This document shows positions 1-10,800 of a DNA stretch of 42,822 nucleotides, in pieces. This stretch comes from Christensenella sp. UBA1782. Its GTDB lineage: Bacteria; Bacillota; Clostridia; Christensenellales; DTU072. The stretch covers positions 17,988-60,809 of the forward strand of contig DCGI01000095.1 in assembly GCA_002315475.1 (NCBI GenBank). Reading direction: 5' to 3'. A program made the position numbers and the translations under genes. Each line of letters begins with the position of its first letter. Position 1 is the first letter of the stretch. Under the pieces are notes generated by a model. That model searched no databases, was not told the origin of the DNA, and saw nothing but the letters and a program-made list of their open reading frames with translations.

Positions 1-3000
1 ATGCCGCTTCTTCTATCGTGTAGTAGGTTTGTCCCGCCACAAAAGAGGTGATTTCTCCTACCGAATAGTATTCCGTCTTTTCCGCCGCGAACGCCTTGAA
101 GAAAACGGCACTCTTGAAAAGGGTGGCGGCAGGTTTGGCGGTATAGTCGTTTTCGGCTTCCAACTTCATGTAAGAAACGTTGGCTTTATACTGTCCGCTC
201 GCCTCGAACCACAGTCCTTCTTCCTCGTCGAAATAGTACACCGTACCGTCGGTCGGAACGGCTTTCTGTTCGTCCGTCATAAATCCGATTTGGTCGGCGG
301 TATAACGGAATTCTTCTTTCAAAGCTCTGTACTTGCCCGCTTCGAACTTGGTAACCTTTTCATAGACTTTGTATTCCTTATAATACGTTGTGCTTACGGG
401 CATACCCGCCACCGTCGTGGCTTTTTCTTTCTTATAGAGGTTGCTCTCGGTGCCGCTCGCCTTCTCAAAGTGCTTCGTTTCCACGTAATAGACGGTATCG
501 CCGGCGGTTGCTTTTTCCCCTTGTTTCAAATAGTAAACCTTTTTGGCGTTAAAATATGCGTCCGTCGTCAAGACAAACCGATTATCCACCAATTCGTAAT
601 AGCTCCCCGTCGGGATTTCTTTTCCGGCGGATACGTATTCGTCGGCATAGAAAACGTAGGTGTCTTCTTCCACGTAGACATATTCTCCGTCCCGATATAC
701 GATATTCTTCGCCTGTACCTTGTCGATGATACGAGCTAAGATATAGACGTTGACGGGGACGGTGAAGTAGTTGCTTTCCGTTCCCAATATGATACCCATT
801 TGGATTCGAACGGTATTGAGGTCGTCGCTCAAATAGGAATACTGCGACGACATCGTATGCCCATGTTCGTTGTAGCCGATTTTGCTGACGTTGGCACCCT
901 TGCCGTCCAAAGCGGACGTGTTCTTCAACCAATACGTAACGCCGAATTCCGAACCCATACCGATTTTTTCGAATTTATATCTTATGATCGTACCTTTGGT
1001 ACTGCCGGGAATCAAACTCCCGAACGTAACCGTCAACGAAGTCGGCAACGGATAACTGCCGTCGTAGCTCGCTTCGTACGGATCGATCTGTATGGTGTTG
1101 TATAAAACGTTCCCCGTCGTGTCTTTGGAAGCTATCACCGAAACGTTATCGTCTTCCACTTCGATAGATTGGAAGGACAATGCGGCAATTTTGATATACA
1201 ATTCCAACGTAAACTCTTTTTTGGTGGAAACTTGTAACTTTTCGTCGAAGGTATAGTACCCCGAATACCGATAGGTACCGAAAAGGAACATACCGTCGGG
1301 GAAAACCGTTTGATCGGAGGTTCCCATCGAGAAGACCGAGGCGTTCAAATAGTAAGATTTCGTGGCATCGTCCCGTTGATAGTGCGTCGTCCACGTGATT
1401 TCAAAGGTATTGATGAGGGTTTCTTGATAATAGTCCCCTGCGTTTGCGACAATCAACGTGGGAATAACCGATTCGTCCAGCAAATAGCGGTTGGTTTCGG
1501 AGTCGTAACGTATCACTTGGAAAGGATTGGTGATTTCCATGACGCCGTTCGTGATACTCAACTTGCCCTCTTCGTTCGGCGAAGAAGAATAACCGGTACT
1601 GCGAATATCCTTTTTGGCGACGGTAATCAACAGGTTGCACCATACTTCGGAACAAGGCAATACGTAGTGGAATCGGTACTCTGCCCCGTTGACCACGTCG
1701 ATTCTTTCCTGCGGAATGGCACTCATCTTGCCTTCTCCGAGCGTCGTGGTTTCTACGTCCCATGACGACGTCTTATATAAGACTTCGTAGTATTCTCCGC
1801 TCGACGCCATGTATTGTACCCGAACGGATAACGGTAACAAATACCCGTTTTCATCGTAGTTTGTGGTTAAATTATTGGTAAAGGGTTCCAAAACGATGGA
1901 TTCTTCGTACGGTTGTACGTCGGCTTTTTCTGCCTTGACGACAATCAGAACCTTGTTGCGTGCCGAACCTTGTGCCAAACGTTCCAACTCTAAGAAGCTG
2001 TAGCTGTACGTACGCACCGTTTCGCCGACCGTTTCGGTACCGAGGGTGGCGGAAACCAAACCCAACACCGATTGGTTAAAGAACGCCGCCAAATCGTCGG
2101 TCGCCAAAGCCGAAGACAATAACGAGATTTCGGCGGCGGCGTCCGTCAAAACGCTTCCGTCCGAGAACGTCAACGTCATCGACGAGAACAACGACGAGAA
2201 GTATTCGTACGGCGTGCAGAAATAATTGTTTCTGTCGATAAACAGTCCGTACGATTTTGCTATTTTGAATACCAAAACGTAATCGTAATCGCTACTTTGA
2301 TAACTGTCGGCGGCGGTGATACCTTGATAGGTATTATATTGCGTGCCGTAGTAGTAGTCTTGGTACATGACTTTGTCCAATTCGCTGACGTACAGAACGC
2401 CGTCCTTACCCGTATCGTTTTCTATCGTCAAAATGCCGTTATCCTGCATTTTCGGTATGCTTTCCATTGTCACCGAGGAGAGCATATCGTTCCGAATGAT
2501 GAACAAAACGGAAACGTTCTGTTCGTTTACGGTACCTTTACAGAGTTTCCCCGTCAAGAACAACACCTTTTCGGTATCCCCTTCCGTCATCATCGTCTTG
2601 CCGTCCAAAAAGTCCAAAATTCTTTGCAAAGAATCGGTATCGAACGTGACGGGCAAGCTGTATAATTCTTCCACCCCTTCGAACGCAACGCCGATATAGG
2701 CTACGCCTTCGTTACCCAAAATACTATTCAATCTCTCGTAGAGGTCATTACTTTCTTCCGTAAAGCGATGAATACCGGTATACCCTTTCGAGGCGGTACC
2801 TGCGTAAATGCCCTGACCGGCCGTTACGTCTTCTTGTTTGTTATAAATATCGACGACCGAAGTGTTCTTCCCTTCCGTCTTGACGACCGAAAGGGTGCGA
2901 GAGTCCACCGTTACTTGCAAAACCGCTTCGTTCGCAATACCGGTATTTCCTTTAATGTAACACTTCAAACCGCAATTTCCCGTCGTGTACGAGAATAAGA

Positions 3001-6000
3001 ACTTGCCGTCTTGATAGTACTTATCGTAGGACTTGGCAAGGAAAATATCCGCCCGCACCAAAGGATACTCCGTCGTATCGTTTTCGCAAACCACATACCA
3101 CGTCAAGCCGACCGTCGTCTGCTTCTCGTCGATAACCACGACGTCCTCGTCGGTAACGACGGCTCCGCTCCCGAGTACGGCACGAAAATGCGTGGGAATC
3201 TTCGCCGTATAGTCGTCGTACGGATCGATTTCTATCACCGTACCCTCTCCGAAGGTGTTGGTATTCTGAACGTAATAGGTCTTTTGATACTTAAACTCCG
3301 AGTCTTCCGTCACGCCGTAACCCTTCGTGATCTGTTCGTATAACTTGACGTCCTTCGGCAATTCGGTACCGAGCGTAAAGTTGGTATACGGGATATAGGA
3401 TATTCTCTTTTCACCCTGTACCGTTTCTTCGGCTTTGGTAAAATAGGATTTTTCCAAGAAGGTTTTGTCCGTTGTGGGTGCTTTGCCGTCCTCAAAGTAT
3501 TCGTAATACACCGAGGCGGAAGGAATTTGTCCCGTCAAGCCCGTTTGCGGTACGTAAGAATAATTGTAGAAGGTCACTTCCTGCAATTCGCTACGCAAGT
3601 TACGGACGATCATCGTCACCCAAATCACCGACTTGCCGTCTCCGACCGTCCCGTAAACCACCAAATCTCTTTCTTCGGTGGACGGATGTGCCAAAACGAA
3701 TTGTCCGTTGGCTTCCTTGACGAGATTCAGCTCGTTGCCTTCCTTGTCGGTCGTCGTCCAAACAATATCGTATTCTTTCCAAACTCTGGTGACGGTATCC
3801 CGATAGACGTACAACCAAATCGTCGAAGGCAAAGCGGCGGTATAGTCGTAGGGGTTCATCTCAAAGGCGTCCTTTGCATCCGCCTTTTCCGAAAATTTTG
3901 CATTACTGACGGAGCGCATACCCTTTTCCGGCACGTATTTATTGTTTTGGTCGAGGACATACCGCGTAATCAAATATTCTTCCGATTCATCGTCCAACGA
4001 TTGATAACGGCTCGGTTGCAACACGCTGAGCGAAACGGTCTGTAAACCGACGCCCAAACCCGTACCGAATTCCGCCGTCGTGACCGAAGTGGCGTCCCGT
4101 CCGCTTCCGAACAAAGAGGTCGTACCCTGTACGCTCAGTTTTTGCTCCAAACCGCTCGTGCCTTTCCAAAGCAGCGAGCCGAGAACGTACTCGTTATAAA
4201 ATTCGTTTTCCGTCAAAGAGCTCAGTCTTGTCGGAATCAGCTGACGGGTGGTGCCGTCACTGAATACCACGCGTACGGTATGCCCGTTTTGCCCCGTCGT
4301 CGGGATTTCGTAGGTGGATTTTATCAAATAATCAATGGTATAGGTGCTGTTCCCTTCGGCGTCGATTTGTACTTCGGTAATATCCTTTTTCATCACGTTG
4401 ACGCGTACGGCGACTCGAACGGCATACCCGTTATCGTCTCCGTAGTACCCTAAGGCATAGCAAACGCCACCCTGCCAAGTGATGGCGGAAGTATCGAACG
4501 TCCAGTCTTGTATGACGTCCCCTAAGGCAAAGTAGCTGTATCCTTCCTTATGATAGTATTTTCGAAGTTGTACGTTGACGCCGCTTTCGTTCTTCGTCTG
4601 CAGAATACCGTAATACCCCTTAAAGACCAGTTGCATTGCGTTTTGTTCGATTTCGTCGACAATCAAATTATATTGTCTGCCGTAGGCTTTCATCGCATAG
4701 GTATACGGATCGATGTTGACGACGCCCACGACGGGGACGGTTTCCTTGCCTACGACGGTGGAATAGGTTTCCCCCGTTTGCGTTTCCAACCCGACGGTAC
4801 GTTCATAGGTTTGTTCGTTGTTGACGACGGCGATTTCTTCATTGAGCGAAACGGGGTTCTTCTTGTACGAAACCACGCTACGGTTCAGCACCGCTACGTA
4901 GATGTTAAAGGTACAGGAAGCGATACTGTTGATACCGATACGCAAAGTATACGACGGCATCGACGAAGAAAATTCTCCCGCAATAAAGGCGAGGTTATAC
5001 CCTTCAATGGTAATGTTGTTTTGCAAAAATCCGGTAATGACGCAATCGTTCGTCCCCACCAAGAAGTTATCGTAGCGGACTTCCACCGAAGTCGGCAAAA
5101 CTTTGGTATAGGCGGGATCGATGACCAACAAATAGCGCGGCAGAATGGTTACCGTTTCCCCCGAAACTTCCTGTGCGTCGGTTTCGACAAAGGTATAGGC
5201 TTTGGAAGGGGTAAGCCATTCTTCCGTCATCAATAGGTCTTGGATGACGTAGGTACCGACACTGTTGACGATGCTGACTTTGTAGCTGATTTCCTTGCCG
5301 AACAAATAAGCGGTCGGACGGTATGTGGTAATGTCGGTTTTAATGGCAATGGATTCCGGATCGTACGATAACGCCATTTCGATCGCCTGACTGCTGACGT
5401 AAACGACAGCGGTCTTTTTCCAATTACTGTCCGTCGCATAAATACTCTGCGCCGACACGTCCTTGATTTCGGCGACGTACGGATCGGAGTACTTGGTCGG
5501 TTTGACGTTACTCAAATCCACTTCGGTAAAGGTCATACGGACTTTGGCAAGGGCACGCGTATGCGCAATACCCGTCATGGCGAGGACGGGATCGTCGTCT
5601 TCGGTCGTCACCAACGTGATGTTGTACTGTCCGTCTTTCGTATATGCGTTTCCGCCCGAACCCACCGAGCCGACGAGTCCGAGCAAAATGCCGAGATTGT
5701 TTTGAGAAAGGAAGATATTGTCTTCGCCCGTCAACAAACGGAGTTGTTCGGAAACCGCTTCTTTGCGGATTCGATAGAACACACCGTCCTTGTTTGCAAA
5801 GGTGCCGATCGGCATATAGTAGCCGATCAATAATTCTTCCATGTCGTAAGGATTGGTGACGACCGAAAGCAGCGTTTTTTCTTCGCCCGTCTTCACCGAT
5901 TGTTGATAGAATCCCAAATCCAATGCCGTCACCATGACTTTTTCGCCGCTCGCATTGGTCACGTAATACTCGCTGACGCTTCCGCGAATGACGAGTCGGT

Positions 6001-7855
6001 ATTCGTACGTGAGGGTATACGACGTATTCTTGCCGCTGGAGTCGCCGATGAAAATACCGAAGAACGAACCCACGTCTACCGATTCCGTTTCGTACGGCGT
6101 CATATAAGCGTCGTATTCCAGCGTAACTACGTCGGGTTCCACCAAAACGGTATAGTATAATTCGTTCAGATCGTTGCCCAACGTGATTTTTTCGAATTCG
6201 GAACGGAACAAACTGAACGACGCATATAAGGTCGTATCGTAATAGTCGTCAAAAATAATTTCACCCGTTTGGAAATTATACGAGGCAAGAACGGTTACTT
6301 TTTGGAAGAAATCGCTCCCCAGATACTTATTCAACGTATCGTCGGGCATACCCAACGTACGGCTGAGCAAAACGGAAACCGAAGTATCGTCCTGCCGAAT
6401 GTCTTTGACGAGCTGTTCGGTTATTTTTAATTCTATGGTGGACAAATCTTCGCTCGTCGACAACGCTTCCAAAAGGGCGGTATACAGATTTTTATTACCG
6501 ACCGAAGCGTTACGGAAGTCGGCGTCGATCAACACGTTCCCCAACCGAATCAAATAGCTGAACGACATCTGCAACAAAGAGCTGACGTCCAAATCGGTAA
6601 CGTACACTTTGGGCAGATGCAGGCTTTCCAGTTCTACGGGCGCACCGATAAAGTCGCATAAACCTTCGGCATCGATGTACAGAATTTCATTGGTATAGTA
6701 CAAACCCAAGAAAGTCGTTATATCTTCATAACGGTCGGTAATTTCCGTCTTCGTGGAATTTTGATCGAAAATGCGCAACGTAAAGCGGTTATTGGCGTTG
6801 ATTTTGGAATCCAAATCGTAGTCCAAAGCCACTTCAAAGGGTTCTTCCCGTACGGTGGGGAATAACGCCGTACCCGAAAACGATCCTTTTTCGGGAGAAA
6901 CTTCGACAAAAGAATAGGTGTTTTTCATGCTTTCGCCTTTTGCAATGGCGTTCGTCGTCGTATCGAACGCGTAGGCGAGTTTGATGGCGTACTCACTGTT
7001 ATCCAACATTTTTCCGCTGACGGAAAAATCGGCACCGCTGACGTTTCCGTCGTTGAGTAAAAACTGTATTTTATCCAACAGGACGGTACTGAACGAGTAC
7101 TCGATGAATCGGCTCAAACGGAAGCCGAGCAAATTATACGACAGTGCGTCGAAACTATCCCCGATGCCTTCGGTGTAGGCTTCTCGATAGGCGTTCATCA
7201 CCGAAATCAACATGCTGACGTTCCCGTTATACAGCGTAATCGCTTCTCGCACCGTATCGACTTTGTTATAGGTACAGTCGTTCAATCCGAACATACCGGT
7301 AAGCGGGGAGGTTTCCGAAATGTATTTCTGCATAAAACTCCCGTATAAGAATTTCCCGGCGTCGGCTTTCCGCACGAACTCGTTAAACACGTCAAAGAAC
7401 AAGCTGACGTTAAAGTTATGGATGACTTGGTTTCCCTTGTCCGCCGTCAGATAGAGATCTTTTCCGTCATAGTATACCGTCATTCTGTTGATATGGAGGG
7501 CGTTATCGAACAGACGCAGGTAATAAAGATTTTGGCTATCCGTTTCCGAATAGACGGCGGCGTATTCTATCGTATAGTTTTCGGTAGAGGTGTAAACGGT
7601 ATATTCGCTGGAAACCGCATACGCTTGCAAAGGTTCTTGCCCGTACAGTATTTCTTGCGACGCCGTCAAGCCGTCATGCACTTTGTTGAGGTATTCACCG
7701 ACCGAATTAAAGCTTTTTTTGCCACCGTCATCGGGTTCTTCCTCTTCGGGCGTGTTCGGCTCTACCTCTTTCGAGTTACAGGCGACCATACCGAGCGCGA
7801 CGGACAGTGTCAACATAAGTACGATAAAACAGAGTAAAAAGTATTTTTTCTTCAT
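1..7855 (-). CDS. Giant modular lipoprotein, C-terminus beyond window (partial)
   Basis: The reading frame is open from an ATG at 7855 down to the left edge (2,618 codons, no stop seen), so the true protein is longer. A GGAGGG ribosome site lies just upstream. The N-terminus is a lipoprotein signal peptide: MKKKYF, a hydrophobic stretch, then MVAC with the lipidated Cys at residue 26, followed by an acidic linker. The rest is low in cysteine and rich in Tyr, Thr, Val and Asp. Several segments have the pattern PY...LP..V.V.F.dG...W, resembling bacterial Ig-like (Big_4-type) domains. Near the window edge are Tyr-rich modules, e.g. residues about 2418-2445 (YYELVDNRFVLTTDAYF then KKVYY). It is a paralogue of the 5,186-residue protein encoded 20 bp upstream and is presumably cotranscribed with it. 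Function is unknown. A surface-exposed structural or adhesive role is inference. Confidence 0.9.
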   Translation of the reverse strand, partial: MKKKYFLLCFIVLMLTLSVALGMVACNSKEVEPNTPEEEEPDDGGKKSFNSVGEYLNKVHDGLTASQEILYGQEPLQAYAVSSEYTVYTSTENYTIEYAAVYSETDSQNLYYLRLFDNALHINRMTVYYDGKDLYLTADKGNQVIHNFNVSLFFDVFNEFVRKADAGKFLYGSFMQKYISETSPLTGMFGLNDCTYNKVDTVREAITLYNGNVSMLISVMNAYREAYTEGIGDSFDALSYNLLGFRLSRFIEYSFSTVLLDKIQFLLNDGNVSGADFSVSGKMLDNSEYAIKLAYAFDTTTNAIAKGESMKNTYSFVEVSPEKGSFSGTALFPTVREEPFEVALDYDLDSKINANNRFTLRIFDQNSTKTEITDRYEDITTFLGLYYTNEILYIDAEGLCDFIGAPVELESLHLPKVYVTDLDVSSLLQMSFSYLIRLGNVLIDADFRNASVGNKNLYTALLEALSTSEDLSTIELKITEQLVKDIRQDDTSVSVLLSRTLGMPDDTLNKYLGSDFFQKVTVLASYNFQTGEIIFDDYYDTTLYASFSLFRSEFEKITLGNDLNELYYTVLVEPDVVTLEYDAYMTPYETESVDVGSFFGIFIGDSSGKNTSYTLTYEYRLVIRGSVSEYYVTNASGEKVMVTALDLGFYQQSVKTGEEKTLLSVVTNPYDMEELLIGYYMPIGTFANKDGVFYRIRKEAVSEQLRLLTGEDNIFLSQNNLGILLGLVGSVGSGGNAYTKDGQYNITLVTTEDDDPVLAMTGIAHTRALAKVRMTFTEVDLSNVKPTKYSDPYVAEIKDVSAQSIYATDSNWKKTAVVYVSSQAIEMALSYDPESIAIKTDITTYRPTAYLFGKEISYKVSIVNSVGTYVIQDLLMTEEWLTPSKAYTFVETDAQEVSGETVTILPRYLLVIDPAYTKVLPTSVEVRYDNFLVGTNDCVITGFLQNNITIEGYNLAFIAGEFSSSMPSYTLRIGINSIASCTFNIYVAVLNRSVVSYKKNPVSLNEEIAVVNNEQTYERTVGLETQTGETYSTVVGKETVPVVGVVNIDPYTYAMKAYGRQYNLIVDEIEQNAMQLVFKGYYGILQTKNESGVNVQLRKYYHKEGYSYFALGDVIQDWTFDTSAITWQGGVCYALGYYGDDNGYAVRVAVRVNVMKKDITEVQIDAEGNSTYTIDYLIKSTYEIPTTGQNGHTVRVVFSDGTTRQLIPTRLSSLTENEFYNEYVLGSLLWKGTSGLEQKLSVQGTTSLFGSGRDATSVTTAEFGTGLGVGLQTVSLSVLQPSRYQSLDDESEEYLITRYVLDQNNKYVPEKGMRSVSNAKFSEKADAKDAFEMNPYDYTAALPSTIWLYVYRDTVTRVWKEYDIVWTTTDKEGNELNLVKEANGQFVLAHPSTEERDLVVYGTVGDGKSVIWVTMIVRNLRSELQEVTFYNYSYVPQTGLTGQIPSASVYYEYFEDGKAPTTDKTFLEKSYFTKAEETVQGEKRISYIPYTNFTLGTELPKDVKLYEQITKGYGVTEDSEFKYQKTYYVQNTNTFGEGTVIEIDPYDDYTAKIPTHFRAVLGSGAVVTDEDVVVIDEKQTTVGLTWYVVCENDTTEYPLVRADIFLAKSYDKYYQDGKFLFSYTTGNCGLKCYIKGNTGIANEAVLQVTVDSRTLSVVKTEGKNTSVVDIYNKQEDVTAGQGIYAGTASKGYTGIHRFTEESNDLYERLNSILGNEGVAYIGVAFEGVEELYSLPVTFDTDSLQRILDFLDGKTMMTEGDTEKVLFLTGKLCKGTVNEQNVSVLFIIRNDMLSSVTMESIPKMQDNGILTIENDTGKDGVLYVSELDKVMYQDYYYGTQYNTYQGITAADSYQSSDYDYVLVFKIAKSYGLFIDRNNYFCTPYEYFSSLFSSMTLTFSDGSVLTDAAAEISLLSSALATDDLAAFFNQSVLGLVSATLGTETVGETVRTYSYSFLELERLAQGSARNKVLIVVKAEKADVQPYEESIVLEPFTNNLTTNYDENGYLLPLSVRVQYMASSGEYYEVLYKTSSWDVETTTLGEGKMSAIPQERIDVVNGAEYRFHYVLPCSEVWCNLLITVAKKDIRSTGYSSSPNEEGKLSITNGVMEITNPFQVIRYDSETNRYLLDESVIPTLIVANAGDYYQETLINTFEITWTTHYQRDDATKSYYLNASVFSMGTSDQTVFPDGMFLFGTYRYSGYYTFDEKLQVSTKKEFTLELYIKIAALSFQSIEVEDDNVSVIASKDTTGNVLYNTIQIDPYEASYDGSYPLPTSLTVTFGSLIPGSTKGTIIRYKFEKIGMGSEFGVTYWLKNTSALDGKGANVSKIGYNEHGHTMSSQYSYLSDDLNTVRIQMGIILGTESNYFTVPVNVYILARIIDKVQAKNIVYRDGEYVYVEEDTYVFYADEYVSAGKEIPTGSYYELVDNRFVLTTDAYFNAKKVYYLKQGEKATAGDTVYYVETKHFEKASGTESNLYKKEKATTVAGMPVSTTYYKEYKVYEKVTKFEAGKYRALKEEFRYTADQIGFMTDEQKAVPTDGTVYYFDEEEGLWFEASGQYKANVSYMKLEAENDYTAKPAATLFKSAVFFKAFAAEKTEYYSVGEITSFVAGQTYYTIEEAA

Positions 7856-7875
7856 AATTTGCCCTCCGACCTTTC

Positions 7876-10800
7876 TTATTTGGAAAGTGTCATGGTAAGT
7901 AATTTTGACGTAATGGTATAGTATGTTCCGTCTAATCCTTTTAAGACGAATTCCGACGAAACGAGATCGTTGGTACCGCTGAGCGTCCAAACGACTTTGC
8001 TGACTTCCACAAGATAGTAGCCGTCTCCCGCCATCATGTTGGCGGTTTCGAACTGTTCTTGCTTGGTACTTCCTATGAAATCCAATAACCTGTAGGTAAA
8101 TTCTCCCACGTTGTTATAGGGTTCTTCCTGATTATCCGATAAGTTTTCGTTATCCACATAGGTGTTGGTGCCTTCCGTTTCGTTCCAATAGGAAGAGCGT
8201 ACCGCGATATAGAAGGAAGTCGTCGTGCTCAGTTGATAGTAGCTCACCCCTTCTTGGAAAACTCCGGTGGCGACTTTATAATCGTCCCCGTCTTGTACGA
8301 AGAACTTGCCCGTCGGTATGGTTTGTCCCGAAAGGGCGTTGACGGCGACCGATACGTATCTTGCCGTTCCGAGCATCGCCGTTCCTTCCTTCTGTTCTTG
8401 GAGGGTTTCCAACTTTTGGTAATCGTTGTTTTGGTAAACATAGTATTCCAAAGGTTTGTAATCGCTGAACACCACGCGAACGTTGACTTGCTTGGAGTAT
8501 ACCGTATTGCTGCCTTCGGCAAGGAGAAGGACGGTCGCCATGACGTTACTGTTAGAACCGCCTTGCAACGCTTGCGGATTCTTTTCGAAGTCGTACCGCT
8601 CGTTAACGGCAAGGAGTTTGTAGGCATCCTCTCTCGCCATGCTGTCGGTATAAGCATCCTTTAAGTAGGCGTTGGCGTTCTTCTTGTACTTAATGGCGAG
8701 GTCGATGACTTCGTCTTGTTCGTTTTGACTGAGAGAAGGCCAACTCATGAGCAGATTGACGGCGTAGGTCTCTCTGGAAGAAGAATTCACGTCGCTGTAA
8801 GCGTACGCCACAAACTTCTTGAGATTGTCTATGACGTCGCTATACTGTTGATTCCAAAGCAACCGAACCTTCATGGCGGAGGTATCGTAATGAATATAGC
8901 TTTCGTTCAAAGTCACCAAACCCGAAGTCGGGAAGGTACTGTTCATATCCATCACCAAACTGATTTGACCGCTCTTGCCGGCAAGATTATCGCCGATTTT
9001 GTCAAACATCGCACAGGTTTCGCACGAGCAGGAACATTTTTCGGTGTTCGCATCGTACACGATCGTATGCGAGAAAGCGTTACAATTCGGGTTGGAACAG
9101 GTGATTCGGTAGATATGGGTATCGGTACCCGTTTCCGTCACCGTCAATTCTTTTCCGCAAGAACAGTAACTGAGCGTCATATAGAGAGGTTTGGTCATAT
9201 CGAAGAGGTAGTTCTCGGAGCTGACCGAAAGATAGCCGCTCACCGTATCGACGGAAGCCCCGCCGACCGGTTCGTAGAAGTAGCCGTCCGTATAATAGTA
9301 TGTCACGCCCGCATACTTGGCTTGATTATTGCCGAGTAAAACGCCGGCACTGCCCACGAAGTTTTCTCCCCCTTCGAAGGTAAAGACGGTACCTGCGTTG
9401 TTTTCGGTATAGGTTCCTGCCAAACGGTACACTTTAGCGTCGCCGAAGCGGAAATAATAGGTAGCGGTATCCAACAGTATTTTTTGCATGCCCGTACCCG
9501 TTTCGATGGTTCCTTTCTGTACCGAACCCTGCGTCAAAGCGATTTCTTCATAATAGAAAGCACTGTCGACGATGACTTTACGGTTGATAAGGTCGATACT
9601 CATACCGGTATTCTTTTGATAGAATCTGTTATCCCACGTATAATACGTTTTTCCGTTTAGGATGACGATGCCGCCCACTCTGTCGAACGAACCCACCTTT
9701 TGCCCGCTGTATAACAGGTTATTGGTGGAAATTTCGTAGAAATACCCTTTTCCATCCGCCGTCAAGGTACGGGTGTCCTCGTCCCACGTGTAGGTCGTGA
9801 GCGAATATAAGCCGTTATCGCCGTCACGATAATAATAATTCTCCGTATTATACAGGATTTTCTTATCGTTCAGGAACAACGTACCCGTTTCTTCTCGTGC
9901 CGAGAACTTGTTAATGACGAACGTTACGTCGGCGTAATTGACGGAAACGGTAACCGTACTGTTGCCGTCGCCGTCCACTTCCACACCCGTCGTGAGGTTT
10001 TCTTCCACCACTTGCACGGTGTCGATACTGATATTTTCGTAGACGTAGGTAACCGAAACGGGTGTTTTGGTATTGTCGCGTAATGCCGAAAGCGTCGATT
10101 TTACATCGGCGTTCCCCAAAGAAATACTGCCCGTCCTCGGACTGTGATTCTTATCGGCGAGCAAGCCGACCAACGTCGTGGCATCCCAATAGAGGATATA
10201 GTTCTTGCGGTTGTTGACTTCGGTCATGGTGGCGTCGGAAACGGAGTATTCCAACAGACTGCTCTTATACGAGGTCGTACCGTCCACCGCTTCCATGCAG
10301 GGATAGAACAAACGGAACATCATCTTGCCGTCGGCGTCTACTTTAGAATAGGTATAGGTTTCTCCGCTCGTCTTGGTGTATTGCGCCTTGTTCAGACTGA
10401 CGGTCTTCGCCACCATTTTACCGGTGGTGTCCTTTTGCATCGCACGAACGGTAAACGATACCAAATAATAATCGAATGCCGAATAAATGCTGTAATCGCT
10501 GAAATGGCATTTGATAGGATCCAAATAAGTGAAGTATTCCGTTTGATAGGTGCCGTTATCGAGCTTTCTGTCAAACGCAATACTGCTGACCGTCTTGGTA
10601 CTCTTTTGATAAATACCCGCATAATTCCAGCACGCCACATAGAATTCCATCGAAATACTTTGTCCCGCCCCGTTGACGATGTTGCCCTTTAACGTAAACG
10701 ATTCGTTTTGAACGTTTCCGAGCAAGGATACGGTAGGATTTTTCCAAACGATATCGCGGTACTTACCGTCAATCTTGACCGAAGCAGGCAAATCGCTTAC

